Source of the DNA: CAZWSE01 sp964636575 | GTDB lineage: Bacteria; Pseudomonadota; Alphaproteobacteria; Rhodobacterales; Rhodobacteraceae | DNA: 17,542 bases | Assembly: GCA_964636575.1 (NCBI GenBank) | Contig: CAZWSE010000070.1 | Coordinates: forward strand, 1 to 17,542 | Direction of reading: 5' to 3' | Part shown: in pieces, positions 7,384-13,982 of the stretch | Layout of the letters: every line of letters begins with the position of its first letter | How positions within the stretch are numbered: the first letter of the stretch is position 1 | Translations under genes and position numbers: made by a program | Notes under the pieces: model-generated | Seen by the model: the letters and a program-made list of their open reading frames with translations, nothing else | Told to the model about the DNA's origin: nothing | Database searches by the model: none

Positions 7384-7764
7384 TTATGACTTGGCCGCGA
7401 GCGGCTTGTAGGTTGTATCTTCGGCGATACGGGCAGACTTACCGCGACGTCCGCGCAGGTAGTACAGTTTGGCGCGACGCACACGACCACGACGCACCAC
7501 TTCGATGCTGTCGATGTTGGTGGAGTACAGCGGGAACACACGTTCCACGCCTTCACCGAATGAGATTTTGCGAACCGTGAAGGCTGCGGCGATGGTCGAC
7601 CCACCTTTGCGCGCGATGCAGACGCCTTCGTAGTTCTGGACACGGCTGCGCGTGCCTTCGGTCACTTTAAAGCCAACGCGAATGGTGTCGCCGGCTTTGA
7701 AATCGGGGATGTCTTTCCCCAAAGCGGCGATTTGCTCCGCTTCTAGTTCTGCGATCAGGTTCAT
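7384..7764 (-). CDS. rplS: 50S ribosomal protein bL19
   Basis: The 126-residue protein has the bL19 signature: FKAGDTIRVGFKVTEGTRSR near residues 23-42, QNYEGVCIARKG and the conserved EGVERVFPLYSTNIDSIEVV region, then RRGRVRRAKLYYLRGRRGK. bL19 sits at the interface of the large and small subunits. The start ATG 7764 has a strong AGGAGA site. Its upstream neighbour on the same strand is trmD, separated by about 215 nt, an unusually wide gap inside this otherwise tight cluster. That gap contains possible RNA structure and may hold a separate promoter or leader. Confidence 0.98.
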   Translation of the reverse strand: MNLIAELEAEQIAALGKDIPDFKAGDTIRVGFKVTEGTRSRVQNYEGVCIARKGGSTIAAAFTVRKISFGEGVERVFPLYSTNIDSIEVVRRGRVRRAKLYYLRGRRGKSARIAEDTTYKPLAAKS

Positions 7765-7979
7765 TGACCGATCTCCTATGTTCGACGCGGTTTTCCGCGG
7801 ATGATGTCTGTGACAGAGGGTCCTTAAGACGGGCCATATCGCAGCTATTGTTTAAGGTGTCCCACGGGGACCCGCAGGCCTTATCCCGCGTGTCGCTACA
7901 AATCAAGATGATTCGGGTGCTGTGGCTACTGTTGTGGTTGAGTATTTTGGGAAAAATGAAGGAGTGTCGGTTTGCGCTT
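7765..7979 (-). promoter_or_regulatory. trmD-rplS gap, possible structured rplS leader
   Basis: No gene is convincing in this gap. On either strand several pairings compete: GGGTCC (7818-7823) with GGACCC (7868-7873), CCTTAA (7822-7827) with TTAAGG (7852-7857), and a small hairpin GTCCC-ACG-GGGAC (7859-7871). The arms share bases, so the first and second pairings, and the first and third, exclude each other. This layout is compatible with a regulatory 5' leader for rplS. It is an inference; no known leader family was matched. Confidence 0.35.
7938..7961 (+). repeat. 24-bp intergenic element, copy A
   Basis: TTGAGTATTTTGGGAAAA followed by ATGAAG. The second copy at 16872-16895, inverted relative to this one, differs at one base of 24. 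Copy A lies 18 nt downstream of the trmD stop. Confidence 0.6.
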
Positions 7980-8765
7980 TTACTTAGGTCGTTTTGCCCA
8001 AAGATCGGGCCGCCGTTGTTCTGTCAGCTTTTCCCGCTGTTCTCGCCGCCACGTTTCTACTTTGCCATGATCACCGGACGTCAGGACATCCGGAATTGTC
8101 CGCCCCTTCCAGTCTGCTGGCCGAGTGTATTGCGGGTGTTCCAGCAAACCGTCCGAGAAGCTTTCTTCCTCGGTCGATGCGAAATTGCCCAGCACATTGG
8201 GCAAAAGTCGGACTGTGGCGTCGATCAGCGCCTGTGCCGCGATCTCGCCACCTGTCAGGATGAAATCCCCGAGGCTAACTTCGGTGATGTTGTAGTGCTC
8301 GATCACCCGCTCATCGACGCCCTCAAACCGCCCGCAAAGAAGGGTCACCCCGTCTGCCTTGGCCAGATCCTGCGCCATCGCCTGATCAAAGGGCCGCCCG
8401 CGTGGTGACAGATACAAGATCGGCCAGTTACCTTGCGCGTCTTCCTGCGCGGCATCTATAGCTTGCCCCACCACATCGGCCCGCAAAACCAAACCTGCAC
8501 CACCCCCGGCCGGTGTGTCATCGACCTTGCGGTGCTTGCCCGTTCCAAAACGGCGCAAATCGACGGGGTCCAGTTTCCATAGCCCTTCTTGCAGGGCCTT
8601 GCCGGTCAGGCTTTCGCCCAGGACGCCTGGAAAGGCGGTTGGGAAGAGCGTAATTACCTTTGCTGTCCACGCGCCTTTGAGGTCAGGGGTGGGTGTCATC
8701 AGCTCGCGCGGTTTCATCGTCGCTTTGATCGTTTTGCGACCGTAGGATTTTGGGGTTTTTGTCAT
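7980..8765 (-). CDS. trmD: tRNA (guanine-N1)-methyltransferase TrmD
   Basis: The 261-residue protein methylates G37 of tRNAs reading with G at position 36, using S-adenosylmethionine, and so prevents +1 frameshifting. SPOUT-family features are visible: VITLFPTAFPG near the N terminus, DDTPAGGGAGLVLR, the knot segments ILYLSPRGRPF, LLCGRFEGVDERV and EVSLGDFILTGGE, and the C-terminal LLEHPQYTRPADWKG. The first ATG (8765) overlaps the stop of the preceding gene as ATGA, which supports coupled translation. It adds about 35 residues before the usual start of the core; internal ATGs at residues 17 and 23 are alternatives. It belongs to the conserved rpsP-rimM-trmD-rplS set. Confidence 0.97.
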   Translation of the reverse strand: MTKTPKSYGRKTIKATMKPRELMTPTPDLKGAWTAKVITLFPTAFPGVLGESLTGKALQEGLWKLDPVDLRRFGTGKHRKVDDTPAGGGAGLVLRADVVGQAIDAAQEDAQGNWPILYLSPRGRPFDQAMAQDLAKADGVTLLCGRFEGVDERVIEHYNITEVSLGDFILTGGEIAAQALIDATVRLLPNVLGNFASTEEESFSDGLLEHPQYTRPADWKGRTIPDVLTSGDHGKVETWRREQREKLTEQRRPDLWAKRPK

Positions 8766-9520
8766 GCGGCTCTCTTAGCAACCTTCAACTCTGCTGGCGA
8801 GAGATCTGATCGGTTGAGCTGGAGCAGCCTGTCCAGCTTGGCGCGGGAGGGCCGTGTGTTGGCGCGTCCCGTCGGGGTCAGGGTTTGCCGTTGCACAGGG
8901 CCGATCCCAGTCAGTGCCAGAACAGGATCAAGGGGGCCAAGTGCGCCGGTGCAGTCTTCGAGTGCTGTCGCGTGAACCGGATAGGTTAGGTTTTGCCGCA
9001 CCATATCCACGATCAACCCAAGCTGCGCCGAGCCTTTGAATTTCGCGATGTATTGGTCTTCATCCATCGTCATGCGTGTGGCTTTTAAGTGTTGCGCGTA
9101 GCAACTGGCGAGCCATGGCTCGGCTGCGCGGGTTGTGAAGATCAGTATGATTTCAGGCGCGTCTGCAACCGCTTCAAACCCTTCGGTCATTGCCTTCAGA
9201 ACAGCAGGCGCCCGGTCGTAAGATTTGAGCCCCCGCCGCCCTGGCATGTGTCCGGCCAGATCCTCAGACGCCAGCAGTATGGGCCGGTCTTCTTGCGTCC
9301 AGTCCTCGGCCAAAGAAGCCGCTTCGTAGCGCAGCAATCCCATGTTCAGATCATCGGGTGTTTGTGAGGCAGCGCGTGCTGCTTCGCACAGGGCCAGCAT
9401 ATCGCGCCGCAAATAGGTGCGTAGGGATGGTTTGAGAATTTTCGCATTCAGCCGCAGTGTATTTTGCACCGAAGTCGTGCCTGTCTTATGGAACCCCGCA
9501 TGTATGACGATGCGGGTCAT
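8762..9520 (-). CDS. Sulfotransferase-fold protein
   Basis: This 252-residue protein begins MTRIVIHAGFHKTGTTSVQN. The HxGFHKTGTTS stretch (residues 7-17) is the PAPS-binding phosphosulfate loop pattern of sulfotransferases. Further on are strands such as PEIILIFTTRAAEPWLASCY, in the place of the 3'-phosphate binding motif (R then S). The frame is open 18 codons upstream, but ATG 9520 is 1 nt after the rimM stop, and the sulfotransferase fold starts right there. The end overlaps the trmD start by 4 nt. Its insertion between rimM and trmD is unlike the E. coli order. The acceptor is unknown; sulfation of a glycan, lipid or protein is possible, and a non-catalytic role cannot be excluded. Confidence 0.82.
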   Translation of the reverse strand: MTRIVIHAGFHKTGTTSVQNTLRLNAKILKPSLRTYLRRDMLALCEAARAASQTPDDLNMGLLRYEAASLAEDWTQEDRPILLASEDLAGHMPGRRGLKSYDRAPAVLKAMTEGFEAVADAPEIILIFTTRAAEPWLASCYAQHLKATRMTMDEDQYIAKFKGSAQLGLIVDMVRQNLTYPVHATALEDCTGALGPLDPVLALTGIGPVQRQTLTPTGRANTRPSRAKLDRLLQLNRSDLSPAELKVAKRAA

Positions 9521-9521
9521 G

Positions 9522-10025
9522 TCAAAACAGCCCGTCTGGGGGATCAGCGACGATACGGCCAGCGGCCAGATCAACGGTTGGCACGACTTCTAATGTGAAG
9601 GGCAGCAAAACGGTGGCGCTTGTATCGGGTTGGGCCAGTTCCAACAGATCGGCCGCCCCGTGGTTGAGCACATTCTTCACAGTGCCAAGTGCTGCTCCGC
9701 CAGTATCGACAACAGCCAAGCCAATGAGATCGGTGTGATAGTATTCGTCGTCTGGCAGGCTCGGCAGTTGATCGCGGGTCGTGTAAAGCCGCGTGCCTTT
9801 TAGCGCATCTGCTTGTTCTTTTGTGGCCACGCCAGACAACCGGCCCGTGAACCCGTTTTTGATCGGTCGGCCAAGCGTCAGCGTGAAATTGGCGGTTCCG
9901 TCCTCTGACGTGAGGGGCGTGTAGGTTTCAATATCCTCGGGAACGGCGCAAAACGACTTCAGGCGGATTTCGCCTTTGACCCCGTAGGATCCTGCAACAG
10001 CGCCGATGCAGATCAGATCAGTCAT
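9522..10025 (-). CDS. rimM: Ribosome maturation factor RimM
   Basis: The 167-residue protein starts MTDLICIGAVAGSYGVKGEI, the RimM N-terminal pattern, followed by the RimM core (NGFTGRLSGVATKEQADALKGTRLY) and the PRC-barrel domain (DDEYYHTDLIGLAVVDT ... LGTVKNVLNHGAADLLEL) up to LLPFTLEVVPTVDLAAGRIV. RimM binds uS19 and assists maturation of the 30S head. ATG 10025 overlaps the stop of the 47-residue miniprotein gene as ATGA and has GGAG upstream; the frame is open 18 codons further but without support. Order rpsP, miniprotein, rimM is conserved in spirit with the E. coli operon. Confidence 0.97.
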   Translation of the reverse strand: MTDLICIGAVAGSYGVKGEIRLKSFCAVPEDIETYTPLTSEDGTANFTLTLGRPIKNGFTGRLSGVATKEQADALKGTRLYTTRDQLPSLPDDEYYHTDLIGLAVVDTGGAALGTVKNVLNHGAADLLELAQPDTSATVLLPFTLEVVPTVDLAAGRIVADPPDGLF

Positions 10026-10165
10026 TGAACGGCTCCGTAGCAGCGGCCTTTTGACCAGTCGCCCCCTGCGGTACCGCAATCGGTTTGCGCGTTGGACCGT
10101 TCATAAAGCACACCCGCCACAAGGGCGATCATAGCGATGATGACGGTGCGGATAAGGCGGAACAT
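10022..10165 (-). CDS. 47-residue exported or membrane miniprotein with two Cys
   Basis: The frame runs from ATG 10165 to TGA 10022 and overlaps the rimM start by 4 nt. The product starts MFRLIRTVIIAMIALVAGVL, a basic N terminus plus a hydrophobic stretch, followed by YERSNAQTDCGTAGGDW and a tail SKGRCYGAVQ. The helix can be a signal anchor or, with cleavage after an Ala-type site (SNA), a signal peptide. The two cysteines, 12 residues apart, would then lie in the periplasm and could pair. Translation coupling to rimM and the clean frame make it credible, though the ribosome binding site is weak. Family not recognised. Confidence 0.7.
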   Translation of the reverse strand: MFRLIRTVIIAMIALVAGVLYERSNAQTDCGTAGGDWSKGRCYGAVQ

Positions 10166-10228
10166 GGGGGGCCTTTATAGAAGTGTTCGGATCATCTGAC
10201 TTTGTCCCCAATAGGGGCGGTCTGTAAA

Positions 10229-10261
10229 GAGGCCGCGCCGGAGCGGGTCTGGCGCGGCCTC
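10229..10261 (-). terminator. GC-rich hairpin after rpsP
   Basis: GAGGCCGCGCC pairs perfectly with GGCGCGGCCTC (11 bp) around an 11-nt loop, starting 17 nt after the rpsP stop. In the minus direction it is followed only by TTTACAGA, so the U tract is poor. It may attenuate rather than fully stop transcription, or stabilise the rpsP mRNA end, lowering rimM-trmD expression relative to rpsP. Confidence 0.6.
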
Positions 10262-10277
10262 ATTCAAAAAGAGCAAA

Positions 10278-10748
10278 TTACTCTTTTGTTTCTTCTTCAG
10301 CTGCCGCTTCTTCTGCAGGTGCTTCCTCAGCCGCTGCTTCTTCGACGGGCGCTTCTTCGGCAACCGCTTCTTCTGCAACAGGCTCTTCCGCTGGGGCTTC
10401 TTCAACAGGGGCCGCGGCTTTGGCGGCTTTTTCTTCAGCGCGTTCTACGGCTTTCTTGCCGGGGGTGCCTTTTTTCGGGTTGTTGCGCTCTGTCTTTTCT
10501 TTGACGCCAGCGGCTTCCAACATACGAGCGATCCGGTCGGTTGGTTGTGCGCCTTCGCCCAACCAGTACTGAACGCGTTCCATGTTCATTTGAACGCGGT
10601 CTTCGCTGTCTTTGGGCAGCAGTGGGTTATAGGTGCCGAGCTTTTCGATGAAGCGACCATCGCGTGGCATGCGGCTGTCTGCTGCAACGATACGGTAGAA
10701 CGGGCGCTTTTTGGAGCCGCCACGGGCGAGACGAATTTTCATAGCCAT
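10278..10748 (-). CDS. rpsP: 30S ribosomal protein bS16 with acidic Ala/Glu tail
   Basis: The first 85 or so residues are canonical bS16: MKIRLARGGSKKRPFYRIV, AADSRMPRDGRFIEKLGTYNP and the WLGEGAQPTDRIARML segment. bS16 is needed for 30S assembly. The usual bS16 is about 80-90 residues; this one has 156. After a basic linker (KEKTERNNPKKGTPGKK) comes an Ala/Pro/Val/Glu tail in which EE pairs occur eight times at an exact 5-residue period (116 to 152). I start at ATG 10748, which has AGGA 9 nt upstream; ATG 10742 (MKIR) is also possible. It lies 13 nt after the chorismate mutase gene and is followed by a GC-rich hairpin. Confidence 0.96.
   Translation of the reverse strand: MAMKIRLARGGSKKRPFYRIVAADSRMPRDGRFIEKLGTYNPLLPKDSEDRVQMNMERVQYWLGEGAQPTDRIARMLEAAGVKEKTERNNPKKGTPGKKAVERAEEKAAKAAAPVEEAPAEEPVAEEAVAEEAPVEEAAAEEAPAEEAAAEEETKE
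10290..10409 (-). repeat. 15-bp-period repeat coding the bS16 tail
   Basis: Eight 15-bp units in the rpsP 3' end code for pentapeptides of the form xxEEA (residues 114-153). The DNA is GCTTCTTC-rich on the plus strand. The units vary at third positions and at the first two residues, so it is a partly decayed tandem repeat that could change length by slippage. Confidence 0.75.
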
Positions 10749-10761
10749 GAGGTGTAGTCCT

Positions 10762-11064
10762 TTAAGATTTGTCTTGGTGAGTTTTGTGATGCTGAATGAC
10801 TTCAGCGATGATGAAGTTGAGAAACTTCTTGGCAAATTCGGGGTCCAGGTCGGCCCGTTTTGCCAAATCTTCAAGCCGTTCGATTTGTGCCGCTTCGCGG
10901 GTTGGATCGGACGGGGGAAGGTCGTGTTCGGCTTTGAGTTTCCCCACAGCCTGTGTGTGTTTGAACCGCTCGCCCAACGTATAGACGAGGATCGCGTCAA
11001 GCCGGTCGATGCTCGATCGGTGGTCTGCAAGCACCTGTGCGGCGCGGGTGACGGCGTCAGTCAA
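10762..11064 (-). CDS. Chorismate mutase, AroQ type
   Basis: The 100-residue all-helical protein fits a single-domain AroQ chorismate mutase, which turns chorismate into prephenate for Phe/Tyr synthesis. Residues corresponding to the E. coli active site appear in order: an N-terminal Arg (HRSSIDRLD), R33 in GERF, K42/K44 in GKLK, D53, then R56-E57 in DPTREAA; a Gln (Q91) sits near the C terminus. The start I chose is TTG 11064: AAAGGA lies 7 nt upstream, and no ATG is available before the catalytic helix. It overlaps the end of the acetyltransferase gene by 8 nt, so coupling is likely. A metabolic gene between ffh and rpsP is characteristic of this lineage as far as I recall. No prephenate dehydratase domain is attached. 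Confidence 0.88.
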   Translation of the reverse strand: MTDAVTRAAQVLADHRSSIDRLDAILVYTLGERFKHTQAVGKLKAEHDLPPSDPTREAAQIERLEDLAKRADLDPEFAKKFLNFIIAEVIQHHKTHQDKS

Positions 11065-11659
11065 GGGCCCATCCTTTCGGTTTGAACATCGGGTCGGCGT
11101 AGTGGCTGATTTCCATCTCAATTCCGTGCGCCAATTGGCTTTCGTGTAAGGCAGAGGGCGAGGGATGTCGGTAGACTGCATCGCTGCCGTCAATAGACGC
11201 TGCATTGGCGTCTTTCTTCGCCCCAAGCCGTTCGGCCAGCCGGATACTGTCGAGGTTCTTGGGGTCGATGTAGCTGACAGCCGTTTCCCAGCCGCTGGAA
11301 TAGTAGTGCTGACGGACCTTGTGCGTGGCTTCAAGCGCATAGCCCTTGCCTGCCTTGTCCGGCCAGATCACCCATGCGATTTCTGCTTCTGGCCAGGCAG
11401 CAGGTTTCCAACCGCCTGCCATCCCAAGTGTATCGTCTGTGGTTTTGTCGTGGATCATCCACATCCCGAATCCGCGGATTTCCCAATGGCCAATTTCGGC
11501 GGCATAGAGCATCCATGCCTCATAGGCATTCAGCGGCCCGCCCATGAACCGTGCTCGGTAGCTGGTGAACGTGGCCTTGAAGTCTGGGTAATCTTCCGGC
11601 TCAGGTCCGCGCAGGACCAGCCGTTTGGTTTCCAGTATGGGGATATCGCGGTGGCCCAT
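11057..11659 (-). CDS. GNAT acetyltransferase, RimJ/RimL-like, second of a pair
   Basis: The 200-residue protein begins MGHRDIPILETKRLVLRGPE, the usual N terminus of RimJ/RimL-type N-acetyltransferases, followed by the acetyl-CoA region (EAEIAWVIWPDKAGKGYALEA) and SYIDPKNLDSIRLAERLGA. ATG 11659 comes 1 nt after the stop of its neighbour, with AGAGG upstream. It is clearly paralogous to that neighbour (shared LVLR, IGHWEIRGFG/IGHWHLRGYG, EIAW, IDPxNxxSxxLAxRxG), but has a longer C-terminal tail ending FKPKGWALD. Substrate unknown: ribosomal protein N termini, other proteins or small amines are all possible for this family. Its position among ribosome biogenesis genes is suggestive only. Confidence 0.9.
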   Translation of the reverse strand: MGHRDIPILETKRLVLRGPEPEDYPDFKATFTSYRARFMGGPLNAYEAWMLYAAEIGHWEIRGFGMWMIHDKTTDDTLGMAGGWKPAAWPEAEIAWVIWPDKAGKGYALEATHKVRQHYYSSGWETAVSYIDPKNLDSIRLAERLGAKKDANAASIDGSDAVYRHPSPSALHESQLAHGIEMEISHYADPMFKPKGWALD

Positions 11660-11660
11660 C

Positions 11661-12176
11661 TTATGCGGCCTCTTTGAGGTGGCGATAAACGTGCATCGTC
11701 CCCGCCGTCGGGTGTTCGTAGGTTTCCCCCGACACGCATCCCATGCGATCCGCAAGCGTGACCGAGCGCGTATTGCTTGGATCGATCAGGCTGATTGCGG
11801 TGGACCAACCGAGGGTGTCAAACGCATAGCTCCGACTTGCCACTGCGGCCTCAAACGCCACGCCCTTGCCTTCTGCGGCTTCAAAAACAGACCACGCGAT
11901 TTCGGGTTCCGGCCAGTCTTCGGGGTAGTACAATCCTACGATGCCCAAAGGTGCGCCTGTCTTGCGATCCGCGACCATCCACCGGCCGTATCCCCGCAGG
12001 TGCCAGTGTCCTATGATCTCAGCCAACTGGTCAAAGGCTTGTGCACGACTGAACGGCCCGCCCAAAATCCGCGCCCGTTCAGAGCCTCTGAAGGCTGCAT
12101 AGCTTTCAAAGTCTTCAATCTGCGGGCACCGCAGCACGAGTGTTTCGGTTTCTAAAGTCGGGATCGTGATGTCCAT
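11661..12176 (-). CDS. GNAT acetyltransferase, RimJ/RimL-like, first of a pair
   Basis: The 171-residue protein starts MDITIPTLETETLVLRCPQ and shows the GNAT fold order: beta1-alpha1, a central IGHWHLRGYGRWMV strand pair, acetyl-CoA binding loop EGKGVAFEA, and SLIDPSNTRSVTLADRMG. ATG 12176 has GGAG 7 nt upstream and overlaps the stop of a possible 34-residue ORF (TGATG). It differs from its downstream paralogue by lacking the long C-terminal tail. The two probably arose by tandem duplication and then diverged in substrate. Acceptors are unknown. It lies two genes downstream of ffh in the same transcription direction. Confidence 0.9.
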   Translation of the reverse strand: MDITIPTLETETLVLRCPQIEDFESYAAFRGSERARILGGPFSRAQAFDQLAEIIGHWHLRGYGRWMVADRKTGAPLGIVGLYYPEDWPEPEIAWSVFEAAEGKGVAFEAAVASRSYAFDTLGWSTAISLIDPSNTRSVTLADRMGCVSGETYEHPTAGTMHVYRHLKEAA

Positions 12177-12280
12177 CAGCCTGCTCCACCGGCCGCGCTG
12201 CCGCGCGACGTGATGCTTGCGTCTTGCTGCGCAATCCGCGTGTTGCCTTCGGCGAAGGTATTTGGACCAAGAAGAAACAT
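12176..12280 (-). CDS. Possible 34-residue ORF between ffh and the GNAT pair
   Basis: The frame starts at ATG 12280, 4 nt after the ffh stop, and ends at TGA 12178-12176, which overlaps the next start as TGATG. The product would begin MFLLGPNTFAEGNTRIAQQD and end in a Gly/Ala/Ser-rich tail. Position is what coupled translation would look like, but the ribosome binding site is poor and the composition is not distinctive. It may simply be a spacer. Confidence 0.3.
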   Translation of the reverse strand: MFLLGPNTFAEGNTRIAQQDASITSRGSAAGGAG

Positions 12281-12284
12281 ACGC

Positions 12285-13766
12285 CTATTTCTTTTTCCCA
12301 AATCCGCTAAGCCCGGGTGGCAAGCCCATCCCACCGGGCATTCCGCCTGGCATCTGCCCGCCCATCTTTTTGGCGGCGTCCATCATGTCCGCTTCTGACA
12401 TGTTATCGAGCCCGCCTTTGCCCATCATCGACTTCATGGCCTGTTTGAGCATCCCGCCTTTGCCCATTTTGCCCATCTTTTTCATCATGTCGCCCATCTG
12501 CCGCTGCATCTTCATCAGCTTGTTCAGATCGGAAACTTCCAAACCGGCCCCTGCCGCGATCCGTTTTTTGCGGCTGGCTTGCAGAAGTTGCGGGTTGGCC
12601 CGTTCGCGTTTTGTCATGGATTGGATCAGCGCGATTTGTTGTTTCAGGATGCTGTCATCAAAGCCTGCGTCTTCGACCTGTTTGGCCATTTTGCCCATGC
12701 CAGGCATCATGCCCATCATGCCTTGCATCCCGCCCATTTTGATCATCTGTTCAAGCTGCATTTTCAGGTCGTTCATGTTGAACTGACCTTTGGCCATGCG
12801 CTTCATCATTTTCTCGGCCTGTTCGGCCTCGATCGTATCTTGGGCTTTCTCTACGAGCGCCACAATGTCGCCCATGCCAAGGATGCGGCCGGCGATGCGT
12901 TCCGGCTCGAACGTCTCAAGCGCGTCCATCTTTTCGCCAAGACCCACAAAGCGAATGGGTTTGCCTGTGACCGCACGCATGGACAAGGCCGCGCCGCCGC
13001 GTCCGTCGCCGTCCATTCGGGTCAGCACAACGCCGGAGACCCCGATTTTGTCGTCAAACTCGGTCGCCACATTGACCGCGTCTTGTCCGGTTAGCCCGTC
13101 CACAACCAGCAGCGTTTCGCGTGGGTTGGCCACATCACGTACGGCGGCGGCCTGTGCGATCAGCTCTTGGTCGATGTGCAACCGGCCCGCAGTATCGAGC
13201 ATATAGACATCGTACCCGCCAAGACCGGCTTGGGTTTTGGCCCGTTTTGCAATGGCAACCGGATCTTCACCAGCAACGATGGGCAGCGTGTCAACGCCGA
13301 TTTGTTTGCCCAAAATGGCAAGCTGTTCCATCGCAGCAGGACGGTTGGTGTCCAAAGATGCCATCAGAACCCGCTTACCGTCGCGGTCTTTCAACCGTTT
13401 GGCCAGCTTTGCGGTGGTCGTTGTTTTACCCGACCCTTGCAAACCGACCATCAGGATCGGTGCAGGCGGGTTGTCGATTTTCAATGCGCCCGGATCCGCG
13501 TCGCCAGTCAGAACGTGTTTAAGCTCGTCATGGACGATTTTAACGACCTGTTGGCCCGGGGTGATCGATTTGGTGACAGCCTGGCCTGTAGCCTTGTCTT
13601 GCACAGCTTTCACGAAGTCGCGGGCAACAGGCAGTGACACGTCTGCCTCTAACAAGGCGACGCGGACCTCGCGCAGGGCTGTTTTGACGTCGTCTTCTGA
13701 CAGCGCGCCTTGCTTGGTCAGGCGATCAAAAACGCCGGACAGGCGGTCGGACAGGTTCTCAAACAT
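12285..13766 (-). CDS. ffh: Signal recognition particle protein Ffh
   Basis: The 493-residue protein is the SRP54 GTPase, which binds 4.5S RNA and signal sequences of nascent inner-membrane proteins and docks with FtsY. The N domain opens MFENLSDRLSGVFDRLTKQG. In the G domain are GLQGSGKTTTTAKLAK (G1, about 108-123), DTNRPAAMEQL, LDTAGRLHID (G3), LTRMDGDGRGG (G4) and GLGEKMDALETFEPERIAGR. The methionine-rich M domain (about residue 320 on) includes the RNA-binding helix-turn-helix around SMTKRERANPQLLQASRKKRIAAGAG. The extreme C terminus is a Gly-Met-Pro-rich tail ending GFGKKK. ATG 13766 has AAAGG upstream. It is the first gene of the minus-strand translation cluster. Confidence 0.98.
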   Translation of the reverse strand: MFENLSDRLSGVFDRLTKQGALSEDDVKTALREVRVALLEADVSLPVARDFVKAVQDKATGQAVTKSITPGQQVVKIVHDELKHVLTGDADPGALKIDNPPAPILMVGLQGSGKTTTTAKLAKRLKDRDGKRVLMASLDTNRPAAMEQLAILGKQIGVDTLPIVAGEDPVAIAKRAKTQAGLGGYDVYMLDTAGRLHIDQELIAQAAAVRDVANPRETLLVVDGLTGQDAVNVATEFDDKIGVSGVVLTRMDGDGRGGAALSMRAVTGKPIRFVGLGEKMDALETFEPERIAGRILGMGDIVALVEKAQDTIEAEQAEKMMKRMAKGQFNMNDLKMQLEQMIKMGGMQGMMGMMPGMGKMAKQVEDAGFDDSILKQQIALIQSMTKRERANPQLLQASRKKRIAAGAGLEVSDLNKLMKMQRQMGDMMKKMGKMGKGGMLKQAMKSMMGKGGLDNMSEADMMDAAKKMGGQMPGGMPGGMGLPPGLSGFGKKK

Positions 13767-13914
13767 TGGGCTTTCGCCTTTCGTCTTCGTTGCGGGTGCG
13801 ACCTATATAGGATGCGCAAAGCAGAAACGCACCCGTGGGCGCAACGCGCTGACGGATGGCGATCCCTGCGTGAATGAGGGACCGGAAGGCATGTCGCTTT
13901 CCGGATATAGCTGG

Positions 13915-13943
13915 CGTTTAGGCCTAGGTCGGGGGTCTGTCAA
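13915..13943 (-). promoter_or_regulatory. Candidate promoter for the ffh cluster
   Basis: A perfect -35 TTGACA (13938-13943, minus strand) is followed after 17 nt by TAAACG, a weak -10. Well-kept -35 and loose -10 are common in alphaproteobacterial promoters. The leader before the ffh ATG would be about 140 nt. Confidence 0.45.
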
Positions 13944-13956
13944 GACAACTTGCAAT

Positions 13957-13968
13957 CCGCATGTGCGG
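13957..13968. other. Short palindrome upstream of the ffh promoter
   Basis: CCGCATGTGCGG (CCGCA-TG-TGCGG) sits just upstream of the candidate -35 and 14 nt after the stop of the 165-residue membrane protein gene. It could be an operator or a weak terminator of that gene; no U tract follows. Confidence 0.3.
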
Positions 13969-13982
13969 TTCAGCAGCCTATT

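Noticed and set aside
7667..7906. 79-residue minus-strand frame overlapping the rplS start
   Set aside because: It overlaps the rplS coding start by about 98 nt, has no recognisable protein pattern, and the gap is better explained as a leader.
12285..12500. Gly-Met-rich stretch of ffh as a frameshift or repeat artefact
   Set aside because: Methionine-rich M domains with Gly-Met-Pro tails are normal for Ffh, and the frame ends with a normal GFGKKK tail.
13030..13064. Ffh G4 motif TRMD instead of TKxD as a defect
   Set aside because: The surrounding LTRMDGDGRGG is a usual variant for this branch as far as I recall, and the rest of the GTPase is intact.
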